A stretch of 64,000 nucleotides of DNA from Luteimonas rhizosphaericola (GCF_029888045.1 NZ_JARXRN010000028.1:701678-765677), one strand, 5' to 3'; counted from the stretch's first letter, positions 8,332 through 23,801 are shown. The notes: generated by a model from the sequence alone, not told the origin. Numbers and translations: made by a program.

Positions 8332-8610
8332 TCAGGACTCGCCGTCGTGCGGCACGTAGCCTGCGGGTTTTTCGGCCCCACCGCCGAACAGGAACTTCTG
8401 CATCTCGCCCTCGAGGAAGGCGCGATGCTGCGGATCGAGCGGCGAGAGCCGGTTCTCGTTGATCAGCATGGTCTGGTGCGCCAGCCAGGCCGCCCAGCCC
8501 GGCTTGCCGACGTGTTCGAACACGCGCTTGCCCAGTTCGCCGGGCCACGGCACGAAGTCCAGCCCTTCGGCGTCACGTTGTTCATACTGGCAGAAGACGG
8601 TGCGTGACAT
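8332..8610 (-). CDS. yggX: Fe(2+)-trafficking/oxidative damage protection protein YggX
   Basis: 92 residues, the usual family length. The protein starts [10 protein letters not shown] with the conserved Cys7, then [36 protein letters not shown] and [15 protein letters not shown], all diagnostic. YggX helps protect iron-sulfur enzymes and move ferrous iron in the cytoplasm. It lies downstream of mutY on the same strand, as in E. coli. The 158-bp gap to mutY holds no gene. Confidence 0.95.
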   Translation of the reverse strand: MSRTVFCQYEQRDAEGLDFVPWPGELGKRVFEHVGKPGWAAWLAHQTMLINENRLSPLDPQHRAFLEGEMQKFLFGGGAEKPAGYVPHDGES

Positions 8611-8768
8611 GGCCTGCGTTTCCGGTTGAACGGGAGCCCATTGTAGAAGCGATGCGGCCAGCGGCACTCGCCGGCCGCGCGCCGTGTACGCGAGCACGCT
8701 CTGGATCCGGTCGATGCTGCCGGCTCCGCCGCGGGGCATGCGCAGGCGCCAGGTGCTTTCCGACGCGG

Positions 8769-9836
8769 CTATTGCTGCAGGATCCGCTCGAGCAGGGTGC
8801 GCACCGGCGCCGGAATCCCCAGCGCCGGCAGCTCGGCGCGCGCGACCCAGCGCAGGTCGGCATCGTCGCGCACCGCGGCGGCCAACGACACGTCGCACCA
8901 GGCCAGCGGACGCAGCGTGAGCCGGTAGTGGGTGAATGCATGCGTGATCGGGTCGAGCGCGTCGGCCGCCTCGTATCCGCCGCCCACGTGTCGCTGGAAC
9001 CACTCGCGCGCCTGCACTGCGTCGGCATGCTCGGGCAGCGACCACAGCGCCGCCCAGATGCCGGTGGGCGGCCTGCGCAGCAGCAGCACGCGTCCGGCGC
9101 CGTCGTGCAGCAGCAGCGCCAGCGCTTCGCGTTCGGGCAGCGGCTTGCCGGGACGTGGCGTGGGCAGCTCGCCGACGCGCCCGGCGCGCAGCGCGGCACA
9201 GTCGTGCTGTAGCGGACACGGCACGCAGGCCGGATCGTGCCGGGTGCACAGGGTCGCGCCGAAATCCATCTGCGCCTGGGTGTAGTCGGCCATGCGGCCT
9301 TCGGGGACGCCGGCCAGGTGCGCCTCGGCGAGCGTCCACAGCCGCTTCTCGACCGCCGGCGTGCCCGGCCAGCCGTCCACCGCGTGCACGCGGCACAGCA
9401 CGCGCTTGACGTTGCCGTCGAGGATCGCCACCCGGTCGCCCCATGCCTGCGACAGGATCGCGCCGGCGGTGCTGCGGCCGATGCCGGGCAGTGCGAGCAG
9501 GGCATCGAAGTCGTGCGGCAGCTCGCCGTCGTGATGCTCCACGCACTGCCGCGCGGCGGCGTGCAGGTTGCGGGCGCGCGCGTAGTAGCCGAGCCCGGAC
9601 CACAGCGCGAGCACCTCGTCCAGCGGTGCCGCGGCCAGCGCGCGCACGTCCGGCAGGGCGGCGACGAAGCGTTCGAAGTAGGGCAGCACCACGCGTACCT
9701 GGGTCTGCTGCAGCATGATCTCCGACAGCCACACCCGGTAGGGCGAGCGCGGGTGCTGCCAGGGCAGGTCGTGCCGCCCGGAGACGTCGAACCACTGCAG
9801 CAGCTGCGTGGCGAAGCGGTCTGCGGGTCCGGTCAT
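8769..9836 (-). CDS. mutY: Adenine DNA glycosylase MutY
   Basis: 355 residues. It removes adenine mispaired with 8-oxoguanine. Catalytic Glu39 is in [12 protein letters not shown], the helix-hairpin-helix is [13 protein letters not shown] (116-128), catalytic Asp140 is in [13 protein letters not shown], and the iron-sulfur ligands are Cys197, Cys204, Cys207 and Cys213 in the expected C-x6-C-x2-C-x5-C spacing. The C-terminal NUDIX-like domain that reads 8-oxoG starts around residue 235. Its ATG overlaps the asmA-like stop as ATGA. Confidence 0.97.
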   Translation of the reverse strand: MTGPADRFATQLLQWFDVSGRHDLPWQHPRSPYRVWLSEIMLQQTQVRVVLPYFERFVAALPDVRALAAAPLDEVLALWSGLGYYARARNLHAAARQCVEHHDGELPHDFDALLALPGIGRSTAGAILSQAWGDRVAILDGNVKRVLCRVHAVDGWPGTPAVEKRLWTLAEAHLAGVPEGRMADYTQAQMDFGATLCTRHDPACVPCPLQHDCAALRAGRVGELPTPRPGKPLPEREALALLLHDGAGRVLLLRRPPTGIWAALWSLPEHADAVQAREWFQRHVGGGYEAADALDPITHAFTHYRLTLRPLAWCDVSLAAAVRDDADLRWVARAELPALGIPAPVRTLLERILQQ

Positions 9837-11134
9837 GGGGCAGGCGCAGTGGCGGCGGGGGCAGGGTCGTCTTCGAACTCGAGCACCACGCCTTCGAGTT
9901 CGGCGCCCGAGATATCGATGCGCGCCGCCTGCAGCCGCCCCTGCAGCGGCGGCAGCGGCGAATCGCGCGTCGGGGCCGTGGCCCAGTCGATCAGCGCGGG
10001 CACGTCGAGGCGGCCATCGAAACGCAGGTCGTCGCGCGTCGCCTGCAGCGACAGCGGCGCCGACAGGTCCGGCGCGCCGCGGTAGGCGAGCGAGAGCGCC
10101 AGCGGCGCGCGCGACGCGCCGAGCGGCGGCGGCAGCGTCGGCCAGGCCGACGGCCAGGTCGCGATCCGCCCGTCGACCTCGAACAGCAGTCGTCGCCCGT
10201 AGGCGATGCGGCCGCGCGCATCCAGCGTCGGCACCAGGCCGTCGCCGCGCAGGGCGATGCCCGCCGGCACCAGGGTCCAGGCATCGGCATGCAAGCGCAG
10301 CGGGCCGTGCAGGCCCAGGGAGAACGGCGCGACGGTGTCGCCGGCGAGCAGGCGTCCGCGCGCGCCGAAGCGCGCGGGCAGCAGCCGCAGTCCATCCTCC
10401 CAGTGCAGCGCGCCGGACAGCAGGATCCAGGCCGGCACCTGCCAGCCGTCGCCCTGCGGCGCGACCGGGCCAGCCAGCGCGAAGCCGTGTCCGCTCGCCG
10501 GCCGCACGAGGCTCGCGGCGAGCGCGAACGGCGCGCGCCGCGCGGCATCGACATAGCGTCCGGACACCTGCGCCTGCAGCGGCCGTCCGGGATCCAGCCG
10601 CGGAAGCGCCAGCCGCAATGCGTCCACGCGCCAGCCGTCGCCGTCGACGCGGCCGCCGGTCACCTGCAGCCCGTCGCGGATGAGCGGAAGGCGGCCATCG
10701 CCCGGTGGGCGCGTCGAGAGCCAGTGCTGCAGCGCCGGAAGATCGAGCACCGCGCCGTCGAGTTCCACGCGTACGAGTTCGAGCGGATCACCGAGCGCGC
10801 GGATGGTGCGCCAGGGCAGCGCCACGAGCACCCGGCGCGCCCGCAGCAGCGGGCGGGCAGCGCCGGGTTCGCGCGCGACCAGGTGGCGCACCACGAACGT
10901 CGGCCGCGCACCGAAGCGGGAGGCGGCATCGCCCTCGGCGCTGATCTCCAGCCCCATCGACGTGCCGACGCGCGCAAGCACCAGGGGCACGATGCGTTCG
11001 GGCGGGAACGCCAGCCAGAGCACGAGCCACAGCAGCAGCGCCAGCGCGACCGGCACCGCGCACAGCACGATCGCGATCCGCGCCCAGCGCCGGCGCGCCC
11101 GCGGCGTCGCGGACTGCGCGCGGCCGGCGTTCAC
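9833..11134 (-). CDS. AsmA-family-like inner-membrane-anchored protein
   Basis: 433 residues from a GTG start that overlaps the ftsY stop (GTGA). One N-terminal transmembrane segment (about 18-42, [18 protein letters not shown]) anchors a long periplasmic domain rich in beta-strand repeats. Typical AsmA wording includes [20 protein letters not shown] near the N-terminus, [23 protein letters not shown] and the C-terminal [19 protein letters not shown]. AsmA-like proteins are bridge-like lipid-transport or outer-membrane homeostasis factors. This one is shorter than E. coli AsmA (617), so a specific role is not claimed. It ends in an Ala/Pro tail. Confidence 0.65.
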   Translation of the reverse strand: MNAGRAQSATPRARRRWARIAIVLCAVPVALALLLWLVLWLAFPPERIVPLVLARVGTSMGLEISAEGDAASRFGARPTFVVRHLVAREPGAARPLLRARRVLVALPWRTIRALGDPLELVRVELDGAVLDLPALQHWLSTRPPGDGRLPLIRDGLQVTGGRVDGDGWRVDALRLALPRLDPGRPLQAQVSGRYVDAARRAPFALAASLVRPASGHGFALAGPVAPQGDGWQVPAWILLSGALHWEDGLRLLPARFGARGRLLAGDTVAPFSLGLHGPLRLHADAWTLVPAGIALRGDGLVPTLDARGRIAYGRRLLFEVDGRIATWPSAWPTLPPPLGASRAPLALSLAYRGAPDLSAPLSLQATRDDLRFDGRLDVPALIDWATAPTRDSPLPPLQGRLQAARIDISGAELEGVVLEFEDDPAPAATAPAP

Positions 11135-12624
11135 CCGCCGAGGCGTTCGGGCAGCAGCGCGTCGACGAAAGCCTCGGCGTCGAACACGCGCAGGTCCTCC
11201 GGGCGCTCGCCGATGCCGGCGAAGCGGATCGGGATGCCGAACTCGCGCGCCAGCGCGAACACCACGCCGCCCTTGGCGGTGCCGTCGAGCTTGGTCACCA
11301 CCAGTCCGGTGACCTTCACCGCGGCATTGAACTGGCGCAGCTGCGACAGCGCGTTCTGGCCGGTGGTGCCGTCGATCACCATCAGCACTTCGTGCGGCGC
11401 GGACGGGTCGAGCTTGCCGAGCACGCGCCGGATCTTGCCCAGCTCGGCCATCAGGCCCTGCTGCGTGTGCAGGCGGCCGGCGGTGTCGGCGATCAGCACG
11501 CCGGTGCCGCGCGACTTCGCCGCCTGCAGCGCGTCGAACGCGACCGAGGCGGGGTCGGCGTCCTGGCCCTGCGCGATCACCGCCACGCCGTTGCGTTCGC
11601 CCCAGGCCTGCAGCTGCGCCACGGCGGCGGCGCGGAAGGTGTCGCCGGCGGCCAGCATCAGCGCGTGGCCCTCGTCCTTGAAGCGCCGCGCGAGCTTGCC
11701 GATGGTGGTGGTCTTGCCGACGCCGTTCACGCCGACGGTCAGGATCACGAAGGGCTTCGCGCCCGCGTCGACCCGCAGCGGGATGGCGATCGGGCGCAGC
11801 ATCGCGACCAGGTCTGCGCGCAGCGCCGCGAGCAGGGCGTTCGCGTCGGCGAATTCGCGCGCCTTCATCCGCTTGCGCAGGTCCTCGACCAGCTGCGTGG
11901 TGGCGGTGACGCCGACGTCGGCGGTGAGCAGGGCGCTCTCGATCTCGTCGAGCAGGTCGTCGTCGAGTTTCGGATTGCGCGAGAACAGGCCGCCGAGCCC
12001 GCGTGTGAGCGCGCTGCCGCGCAGGCGCTCGCGCCAGCCGCGCCTGCCTTCCGCGGCAGGCGCCGCCTGACTGCCGGAACCGTCCACCGCATCGGCCGCG
12101 GGAATCGACGGTGGCGCCGTGACAGGTGCGGGTGCCGGCGCCGCGGCGGTGGCTGCGGGCGAGGACGTTGGCGGCGCAACCGTGGCAGGCGCGGCGGGCC
12201 CCCGTCCGGAAGTGGACGCGGGCGACGCATTCGATGCGGGTGCGGCCGCGTCACGCTGCCCCGGTACTGCGGGCGCGTGGACGGGCGCAGGCGAGGGCAG
12301 TGCTGCAGGCGCTGCCACGGGTACCGATGGCGCGGAAGCAGGCGCAGGCGCGGCAGGCGCGTCGGGAACGGTGGTTCGGGCGTGCGTTTCGGACGCAGAC
12401 GCCTCCGGAGCCGCCGGAGTGGCGGGCGTGGTGTCGGACGGTTCGCTGGCGGGCGCAGGTCGCGGAGCGTCGGCGGACGGCGCGGGTTCGGCGCGCGCGG
12501 CATCGGGGAACGCCTCAGCCAGTTCCTCGATGCTGTAGCCGCCCTTGCGCTCCGGGGCGCGTCCGTCCTCCCGCTCGCCGGCGGCGTCGGAGGCGGGCTT
12601 CTTGCGGCCAAACAGTCGGATCAT
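11131..12624 (-). CDS. ftsY: Signal recognition particle receptor FtsY with long Ala/Pro linker
   Basis: 497 residues. The GTPase NG domain occupies about 205-497: P-loop GVNGVGKTT (298-306), DTFRAAAVAQLQAW, DTAGRLHTQQ (G3), TKLDGTAKGG (G4), and the closing GIGERPEDLRVFDAEAFVDA. It receives SRP-bound ribosomes at the membrane. The N-terminal targeting part is MIRLFGRKK plus GGYSIEELAEAF. Residues about 45-190 are almost pure Ala/Pro/Ser, a low-complexity linker. It heads the ftsY-asmA-mutY-yggX direction and diverges from the DUF885 gene. Confidence 0.97.
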   Translation of the reverse strand: MIRLFGRKKPASDAAGEREDGRAPERKGGYSIEELAEAFPDAARAEPAPSADAPRPAPASEPSDTTPATPAAPEASASETHARTTVPDAPAAPAPASAPSVPVAAPAALPSPAPVHAPAVPGQRDAAAPASNASPASTSGRGPAAPATVAPPTSSPAATAAAPAPAPVTAPPSIPAADAVDGSGSQAAPAAEGRRGWRERLRGSALTRGLGGLFSRNPKLDDDLLDEIESALLTADVGVTATTQLVEDLRKRMKAREFADANALLAALRADLVAMLRPIAIPLRVDAGAKPFVILTVGVNGVGKTTTIGKLARRFKDEGHALMLAAGDTFRAAAVAQLQAWGERNGVAVIAQGQDADPASVAFDALQAAKSRGTGVLIADTAGRLHTQQGLMAELGKIRRVLGKLDPSAPHEVLMVIDGTTGQNALSQLRQFNAAVKVTGLVVTKLDGTAKGGVVFALAREFGIPIRFAGIGERPEDLRVFDAEAFVDALLPERLGG

Positions 12625-12770
12625 CGGACGACGCGCGGACCGGTGGGGGAGGTCCGAAGGCCGGACATGCTACCACCGGGGCACGGGGCGACCCGTGACT
12701 GCGGACCCTTGTGCAGGCGCGTCCGGATGCGGTTCTATCGCATGTTTCCACCGCCCGCAGGTCCGACCCG

Positions 12771-15687
<2,917 letters not shown>

Positions 15688-15725
15688 TACCGTCCACCCC
15701 ACACACTGACCCACGGAGTCCCACG

Positions 15726-16205
15726 ATGAAACTCATGAACACCCTGGCGCTGGCCGCGTGCCTGGTGCTGCCGCTGGCGGCGTGCAAGAAGGAAGAGGCC
15801 GCTCCGGTCGAGGCGGCCCCGGTCGCTGCCCCCACCACCGACGACAAGGCCGCGTGGCAGGCCTACCTGAGCGACCAGGTGCCGCGCCACATGGATGGCA
15901 TCACCAACCAGCCCTACGTGTACCGCGTGCCCGCCAATGCGACCGACCCGGAGGAATACAACCGCCTGCTCGACAAGGCCAAGATGGACGTGGCCCGCGG
16001 CATCGTGAAGGGCAACATCCTGGCCTACGCCGGCCTGGATCCGACCAAGACCGCCGACCTGGTGGTCGCCGCGTTCGAGCAGGTCACCCCGAACACGATG
16101 AAGGGCGTGCGCGTGGTCTACATCGGCGATCAGGCCAACAGCGAGCGCGTCCGCGCCGCGGTCGAGCCGGCCGGCGTCGAATACGTCTTCGCCGAAGCCA
16201 AGTGA
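15726..16205 (+). CDS. Putative lipoprotein of unknown function
   Basis: 159 residues with a lipoprotein signal (CLVLPLAAC; Cys about residue 20), a Lys/Glu then Ala/Pro linker, and a folded part including QVPRHMDGITNQPYVYRVP and a C-terminal GVRVVYIGDQANSERV. The late strand-helix pattern hints at a small alpha/beta domain, but I do not recognise a family. A clear ribosome site is lacking; the ATG is the only reasonable start for the signal peptide. It ends at a strong hairpin. Confidence 0.65.
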   Translation: MKLMNTLALAACLVLPLAACKKEEAAPVEAAPVAAPTTDDKAAWQAYLSDQVPRHMDGITNQPYVYRVPANATDPEEYNRLLDKAKMDVARGIVKGNILAYAGLDPTKTADLVVAAFEQVTPNTMKGVRVVYIGDQANSERVRAAVEPAGVEYVFAEAK

Positions 16206-18448
<2,243 letters not shown>

Positions 18449-18506
18449 CGACGACGGCCGCGGGGCCGCCGCGACCTGCCATCTCCCCGCCGCAAGGAGG
18501 ACCGCC

Positions 18507-19408
<902 letters not shown>

Positions 19409-19412
<4 letters not shown>

Positions 19413-19810
19413 TGCCGCGCATCACCCTGCTGGTCGCGTCGCTGCACGTGCTGCTGTACGTGGTGCTGGCCCTGCGGGTGGTCCTGCACCGGCGCGCGAG
19501 CCGGATCGGGGTCGGCACCGGTGGCGATGCGGCCATGGCCCTGCGCGTGCGGGTGCACGGCAACTTCGCCGAGTACGTGCCGCTGGCGCTGCTGATGCTG
19601 GCGCTGCTGGAACTCTCGGCGATGCCCGCCGCGCTGCTGTGGACCTGCGGCGTGGCGCTGCTGCTGGCGCGGGTGCTGCATGCGGTCGGGCTCGGCCGGT
19701 CGCCGGGCTACTCGTTCGGCCGCTTCGCCGGCACCCTGCTGACCTTCCTGGTGCTGCTGGCGATGGCGCTGGCGGGGCTGTGGCGCTTTCTGGTGGTGTA
19801 TACGCTCTGA
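19409..19810 (+). CDS. MAPEG family membrane protein
   Basis: 133 residues, four predicted transmembrane segments ([20 protein letters not shown] first). The signature of the membrane-associated eicosanoid/glutathione family is [20 protein letters not shown]. Eukaryotic members conjugate or isomerise with glutathione; bacterial functions are largely unknown. It is coupled to the MBL gene and lies one gene from ggt, so a shared glutathione-linked role is possible but inferred. Followed by an imperfect inverted repeat (GACCCG...CGGGTC) before the convergent regulator. Confidence 0.85.
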
Positions 19811-19840
19811 CCCGGGGGCGCGTGCCGGCAGGCGCGGGTC

Positions 19841-20221
19841 TTAGCCCGGGCGCTGGCGCCGCGGCCGCTGGGGAGACTGGGCCTCCACCACCGTCAGGAT
19901 CGCCTGCCGGAACTGCTCGCTGCAGGCGCGGAAACCCTCCAGCAGGCGACGCTCCACCGGATCGTCCACGAACTCCGCGTCCGCGGCGGGGATGCCGTCG
20001 CTCGGCGCCTGCGGCGTGCCGCGGCCGGTGGCGAGCCACTCGTAGGACACGCTGGTGGCGAGGGCCAGCTCCGACAGGCGCTCGGTGGACGGAAACACGC
20101 GCCCCTTGGCGCTTTCCCAGTTGCCCACGGCGCTGCGGCTGACCCCCAGCGCGGTGGCCAGGTCCGCCTGCGACATGCCGGCGCGCACGCGCGCGGTGCG
20201 GATGCGGGTACTGAGCTTCAT
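19841..20221 (-). CDS. XRE-family transcriptional regulator
   Basis: 126 residues. The helix-turn-helix is at 4-60: TRIRTARVRAGMSQADLATA, then LGVSRSAVGNWESAKGRVFP, where GVSRSAVGNWE is the recognition helix. The C-terminal half is a helix (VERRLLEGFRACSEQFRQA) probably for dimerisation, without a peptidase or ligand domain. The gene lies behind an AT-rich region full of inverted repeats, so autoregulation is likely. The target genes may include the divergent transcript toward the GH9 cellulase. Not part of any recognisable phage remnant. Confidence 0.85.
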   Translation of the reverse strand: MKLSTRIRTARVRAGMSQADLATALGVSRSAVGNWESAKGRVFPSTERLSELALATSVSYEWLATGRGTPQAPSDGIPAADAEFVDDPVERRLLEGFRACSEQFRQAILTVVEAQSPQRPRRQRPG

Positions 20222-20279
20222 CGGCTGGCTCCTGCGGCGCGGGCGCCCGCCCGCGTGACGGGCCGATACTACAGCAATA

Positions 20280-20383
20280 CTGACTGGTCAGAGATATTGA
20301 CAACGCTTGTCCACCATCGTTGTCAATATTTGGCAAGCCACTGAGACTGCAATACATATTTTGAACACGTCAGCGATACTGAC
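20280..20383. promoter_or_regulatory. AT-rich operator/promoter region of the XRE regulator with three inverted repeats
   Basis: Three inverted repeats stand here: CTGACTGGTCAG (20280-20291), a perfect 12-bp arm pair ATATTGACAACG / CGTTGTCAATAT (20294-20305 and 20318-20329, spacer 12), and GTCAGCGATACTGAC (20369-20383). On the minus strand TTGTCA with an 18-bp spacer to TATTGC could drive the regulator, placing the first palindrome between -35 and -10. On the plus strand TTGGCA (20330-20335) and TACATA (20353-20358) with a 17-bp spacer could drive a divergent transcript, with the third palindrome just past its start. Confidence 0.6.
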
Positions 20384-20635
20384 GCGCTTTGGGTCCCCCG
20401 ACCCATTGCGTGGGCGGTGGCCATGGGCCAAGTTTGCTCCCGTGTGGTCGCGTCGGCTCCAAGGATGGACGCCATAGGAGCAACTCCGCAGGGAAAAGCT
20501 GGAAGCTAGCGCAGGTTTGGTTGGGCCGACGGTCTCCGTCGGCCCAACCGGACCGGTCCTTCCCCCCGTCGGGTCCCTCCCGACATGCGTCCGGCTCCGC
20601 TTGCACGTGGCGCCGGATGCCCCGAGGATCGGGGC
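20384..20635 (+). other. Structured leader or small-RNA candidate upstream of the GH9 gene
   Basis: No protein is recognisable here. The stretch holds successive hairpins on the plus strand: GGGTC/GACCC (20391-20404), TGGCC/GGCCA (20418-20430), and a 14-bp perfect stem at 20519-20549, followed by the palindrome GGACCGGTCC. It could be a 5' leader for the cellulase or a separate ~185-nt RNA. Confidence 0.35.
20519..20549 (+). terminator. 14-bp perfect hairpin, terminator-like
   Basis: GGTTGGGCCGACGG, loop TCT, then the exact complement. It lacks a T-run directly after, so either Rho-assisted termination or an attenuator in the leader of the GH9 gene is possible. Confidence 0.5.
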
Positions 20636-22417
20636 ATGATGCCCACCGCCTCGCTCCGCACCCTCGCGCTTCCACTGATGCTCCTGGTCGCCGTGCCGCC
20701 GGGTACCCTGGCCGCGGCCGCTGACGCCGCTGACGCCGCCGGCGCCGCTGTCGCGACGTCCCCGCCCGCCATCCGCGTCAACCAGCTCGGCTTTCTCCCC
20801 GGTTCGGCCAAGCTCGCGCTGGTCGAAAGCGTGGACGGCGGCCGGTTCGAGGTGCTGCGCGATGGGGACGGCTCGGTGGCCCGGGCAGGGAGGCTGTCAC
20901 CGGCCGCCGAATGGGCGCCTGCCGGACGCCGCGCGTCCGTGGCCGACCTCGGCGCGCTCGCGGCCGGCCGCTACCGGCTGCGGGTGGACGGCGTCGAGGC
21001 ACCGGAGCCGTTCGCGGTGGGTCCCGACGCGTATGCCGCCCTGTCCGATGCCGCGCTCAAGGGCTTCTACTTCAATCGCGCCGGCACCGCGCTGGCGCCG
21101 GAACACGCCGGGCCGTACGCGCGCGCGGCGGGCCATCCCGACACCGAGGTCGAGATCCATCCGTCGGCGGCCTCGCCGGGCCGGCCGGCCGGCAGCACGA
21201 TCTCCGCGCCGGGCGGCTGGTACGACGCCGGCGACTACAACAAGTACGTGGTGAACTCGGGCATCACCATGCACACCCTGCTGGCGGCCTGGGAGGACTT
21301 CCCGGACTTCTTCCGCGGCCGCAACATCGGCATTCCCGAAAGCGGCAATGCGGTGCCCGACCTGCTCGACGAAGCCTGGTGGAACCTGCGCTGGATACTG
21401 GCGATGCAGGACCCCGCCGACGGCGGCGTCTATCACAAGCTCACCAACCTGCGCTTCGACGGCGCGGTGATGCCCGACGCCGCGCGCGAGCGGCGCTACG
21501 TGGTGCAGAAGGGCACGGCGGCCACGCTCGACTTCGCCGCGGTGATGGCGCAGGCCGCGCGCGTGTACGCCGGGTTCGAACCGCAGTTCCCCGGCGTGGC
21601 GGCGCGGATGCGCGAAGCGGCGGAACACGCTTGGCGCTGGGCGCAGGCGCATCCGGACGCGGTCTATCGCCAGCCCGACGACGTGGTCACCGGCGCCTAT
21701 GGCGACCAGGCGTTCGACGACGAGTTCGCCTGGGCCGCGGCCGAGCTGTTCGTGCTGACCGGCGATGCGGGCTACCTGCGCGCGTTCGACCGCCATGCGC
21801 GCGACCCGGACGTGCCGTCCTGGGCGAGCGTCGGCGCGCTGGGCTGGGGCGCGCTGGCGCGCCATCGCGAGCGTCTGCCCGACGACGCGACGCGCGCGCG
21901 GGTGGAGGCGGCGATCGACGCCCTGGCCGCGCGGCTGGCGTCGCAGGCGCGCGATTCGGCCTGGCGCATCGCGATGCAGCCGGAGGATTTCGTCTGGGGC
22001 AGCAGCGCACAGGCGCTGAACCAGGCGCTGATGCTGGTGCAGGGGTATCGCCTGTCCGGCGAACGGACGTACCTCGACGCCGCGCAATCGCAGCTCGACT
22101 ACGTGCTGGGGCGCAATCCGCTGGGCGTGTCGTTCGTGACCGGGCACGGCGCGCGGACGCCGATGCGCATCCACCATTGTCCATCGCAGGCCGACGGCAT
22201 CGACGCACCGGTGCCCGGGCTGCTGTCGGGCGGGCCGAATCCGCGCCAGCAGGACCGCGAGGAGTGCGCCCCGGCCGGCGGCTATCCGTCGACGCTGCCG
22301 GCGCTGTCGTGGATCGACCACGACTGCAGCTACGCCAGCAACGAGATCGCGATCAACTGGAACGCGCCGCTGGTGTACGTCGCGGCGGCGATCCAGGCGC
22401 TGACGCCGGCGGAGTAG
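20636..22417 (+). CDS. Glycoside hydrolase family 9 (endoglucanase-type) exported enzyme
   Basis: 593 residues. A signal peptide (LALPLMLLVAVPPGTLAAA) is followed by an N-terminal Ig-like CelD domain (IRVNQLGFLPGSAKLALVES, about 45-130) and a GH9 (alpha/alpha)6 barrel. Catalytic regions: SAPGGWYDAGDYNKYVVNSG with the Asp pair, LGRNPLGVSFVTGHG, HHCPSQADG, and the acid Glu in YASNEIAINWNAPLVY. It hydrolyses beta-1,4-glucans, probably cellulose or mixed-linkage glucan, outside the inner membrane. Two adjacent ATGs (20636, 20639) are equally possible. Convergent with upp. Confidence 0.93.
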   Translation: MMPTASLRTLALPLMLLVAVPPGTLAAAADAADAAGAAVATSPPAIRVNQLGFLPGSAKLALVESVDGGRFEVLRDGDGSVARAGRLSPAAEWAPAGRRASVADLGALAAGRYRLRVDGVEAPEPFAVGPDAYAALSDAALKGFYFNRAGTALAPEHAGPYARAAGHPDTEVEIHPSAASPGRPAGSTISAPGGWYDAGDYNKYVVNSGITMHTLLAAWEDFPDFFRGRNIGIPESGNAVPDLLDEAWWNLRWILAMQDPADGGVYHKLTNLRFDGAVMPDAARERRYVVQKGTAATLDFAAVMAQAARVYAGFEPQFPGVAARMREAAEHAWRWAQAHPDAVYRQPDDVVTGAYGDQAFDDEFAWAAAELFVLTGDAGYLRAFDRHARDPDVPSWASVGALGWGALARHRERLPDDATRARVEAAIDALAARLASQARDSAWRIAMQPEDFVWGSSAQALNQALMLVQGYRLSGERTYLDAAQSQLDYVLGRNPLGVSFVTGHGARTPMRIHHCPSQADGIDAPVPGLLSGGPNPRQQDREECAPAGGYPSTLPALSWIDHDCSYASNEIAINWNAPLVYVAAAIQALTPAE

Positions 22418-22439
22418 GGCGACGCCTCACGGCGGAGGC

Positions 22440-23072
22440 TCAGTCCAGCCGGGTGCCGAAGATGCGGTCGCCGGCGTCGCCCAGGCCGGGCAGGATGTAG
22501 CCTTTCTCGTTGAGGCGTTCGTCGATGGCGGCGGTGTAGACCTCCACGTCCGGATGCGCCGCCTCGAGCGCGCGCAGGCCTTCCGGCGCGGCCACCAGGA
22601 AGATGCCCTTGATGCGCCGCGCGCCGGCGCGCTTGAGCATCCCGATGGTCGCGATCAGGGTGCCGCCGGTCGCCAGCATCGGGTCGAGGATCAGTGCGTC
22701 GCGCTCGTCGAGCCGGCCGGTGAGCCGCTCGAAGTAGGGCACCGGCTGCAGGGTCTGTTCGTCGCGCTGCAGCCCGACCACGCTCACCTTCGCCGCCGGG
22801 ATCAGCGCCAGCACGCCGGGCAGCATGCCCAGGCCCGCACGCAGGATCGGCACCAGGGTGATCTTGGCGCCGGCGATTCGGCGCACGGCGACCTCGCCGG
22901 CCCAGCCCGGCATCGTCGCGGGTTCGGTCTCGAGGTCGGCGGTCGCCTCGTACGCCAGCAGGGTGCCGAGTTCGGTCACCAGTTCGCGGAAGGCCTTGGT
23001 GCTGAGCGAGGCGTCGCGCAGCAGGCCGATCTTGTGCTGGACGAGCGGGTGCTGGACTTCGACGGTTTTCAT
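22440..23072 (-). CDS. upp: Uracil phosphoribosyltransferase
   Basis: 210 residues, the usual family length. It salvages uracil to UMP using PRPP. Signatures: [17 protein letters not shown] at the N-terminus, [20 protein letters not shown], the PRPP loop [18 protein letters not shown] and the uracil-binding [17 protein letters not shown] at the C-terminus. It appears monocistronic. Confidence 0.97.
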   Translation of the reverse strand: MKTVEVQHPLVQHKIGLLRDASLSTKAFRELVTELGTLLAYEATADLETEPATMPGWAGEVAVRRIAGAKITLVPILRAGLGMLPGVLALIPAAKVSVVGLQRDEQTLQPVPYFERLTGRLDERDALILDPMLATGGTLIATIGMLKRAGARRIKGIFLVAAPEGLRALEAAHPDVEVYTAAIDERLNEKGYILPGLGDAGDRIFGTRLD

Positions 23073-23299
23073 GGCGGCGGTAGCGGGGAACGGCTGCGGG
23101 CAGTCTGCATCAATCGATGCGCCTGGACAAAAGCGTGCGTCTCGTGAACCCATCCACTGCGATCGGGTATCTGGCGGCGCAGGCCAGCGCCAGCGCTGCT
23201 CGAACGACGGTGGGGGCTTCCGCTGGACGGCGCGTCCGGCACAACGTCGTTTCAGGAGCGATGCCGAGATCGGGGCCTCGGGTGGACGGCGCGCTCTGT

Positions 23300-23389
23300 C
23301 GACCGGGGGTCGCTCTTCCCTCGGTCGGGGCTTCCTGCCCCGACTCGGGCGCGCGCCATCCATGGCGCGCTCGACGCGACCCCCGGTCG
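23300..23389. repeat. Nested palindrome: two hairpins inside a 14-bp inverted repeat
   Basis: Outer arms CGACCGGGGGTCGC (23300-23313) and its exact complement (23376-23389). Between them sit two further perfect inverted repeats: GTCGGGGC/GCCCCGAC (23324-23344) and GCGCGCCAT/ATGGCGCGC (23351-23370). As single-stranded nucleic acid it would fold into a three-way cloverleaf. Confidence 0.7.
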
Positions 23390-23570
23390 CCAAGGCGCGC
23401 CTCCGCGTCACCGGTCACGCGACGCTTCCTTGAGGTGACGCTGCTTGGGGAAGCGGATGCACCCTCTCGATCCGCTGCGGCCTTCCGGAGACGCGTAGTG
23501 ACGCCGCAAAAGGCGTTGAAATGTTCCGGAACGGGCACCCGGAGCGATTGTCGATCAAACCGGTCCCCTT

Positions 23571-23599
23571 CCCGGGTGCGCTTCGCTTACCCGGGCTAC
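23571..23599. repeat. Single REP-like palindrome
   Basis: Same unit as at 7991 (CCCGGGTGCGCTTCGC then TTACCCGGGCTAC). It is not followed by the second palindrome. Confidence 0.75.
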
Positions 23600-23801
23600 T
23601 CGCTGGGAATGCAGGCCGCTCTGGACTTGCCAGCGCGACGCGGTCGCACAGATGCGAAGCGACGTGATGTGAAGCCGCCACGCAGCAGCGCGCCGGGCGG
23701 GGACCGCGCAAGCGGCACACGGATGTGCCGCGTCGGGCATGGGCGCTGAAGAAGGTTTCGGAGCCGGGTGCGCGGAACCGGAGTCGATCGACCTGGCCCT
23801 G

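Noticed and set aside
23117-23749. 210-residue open frame between upp and the receptor
   Set aside because: It runs through the nested palindromes and a REP unit, with shadow-like composition and no ribosome site.
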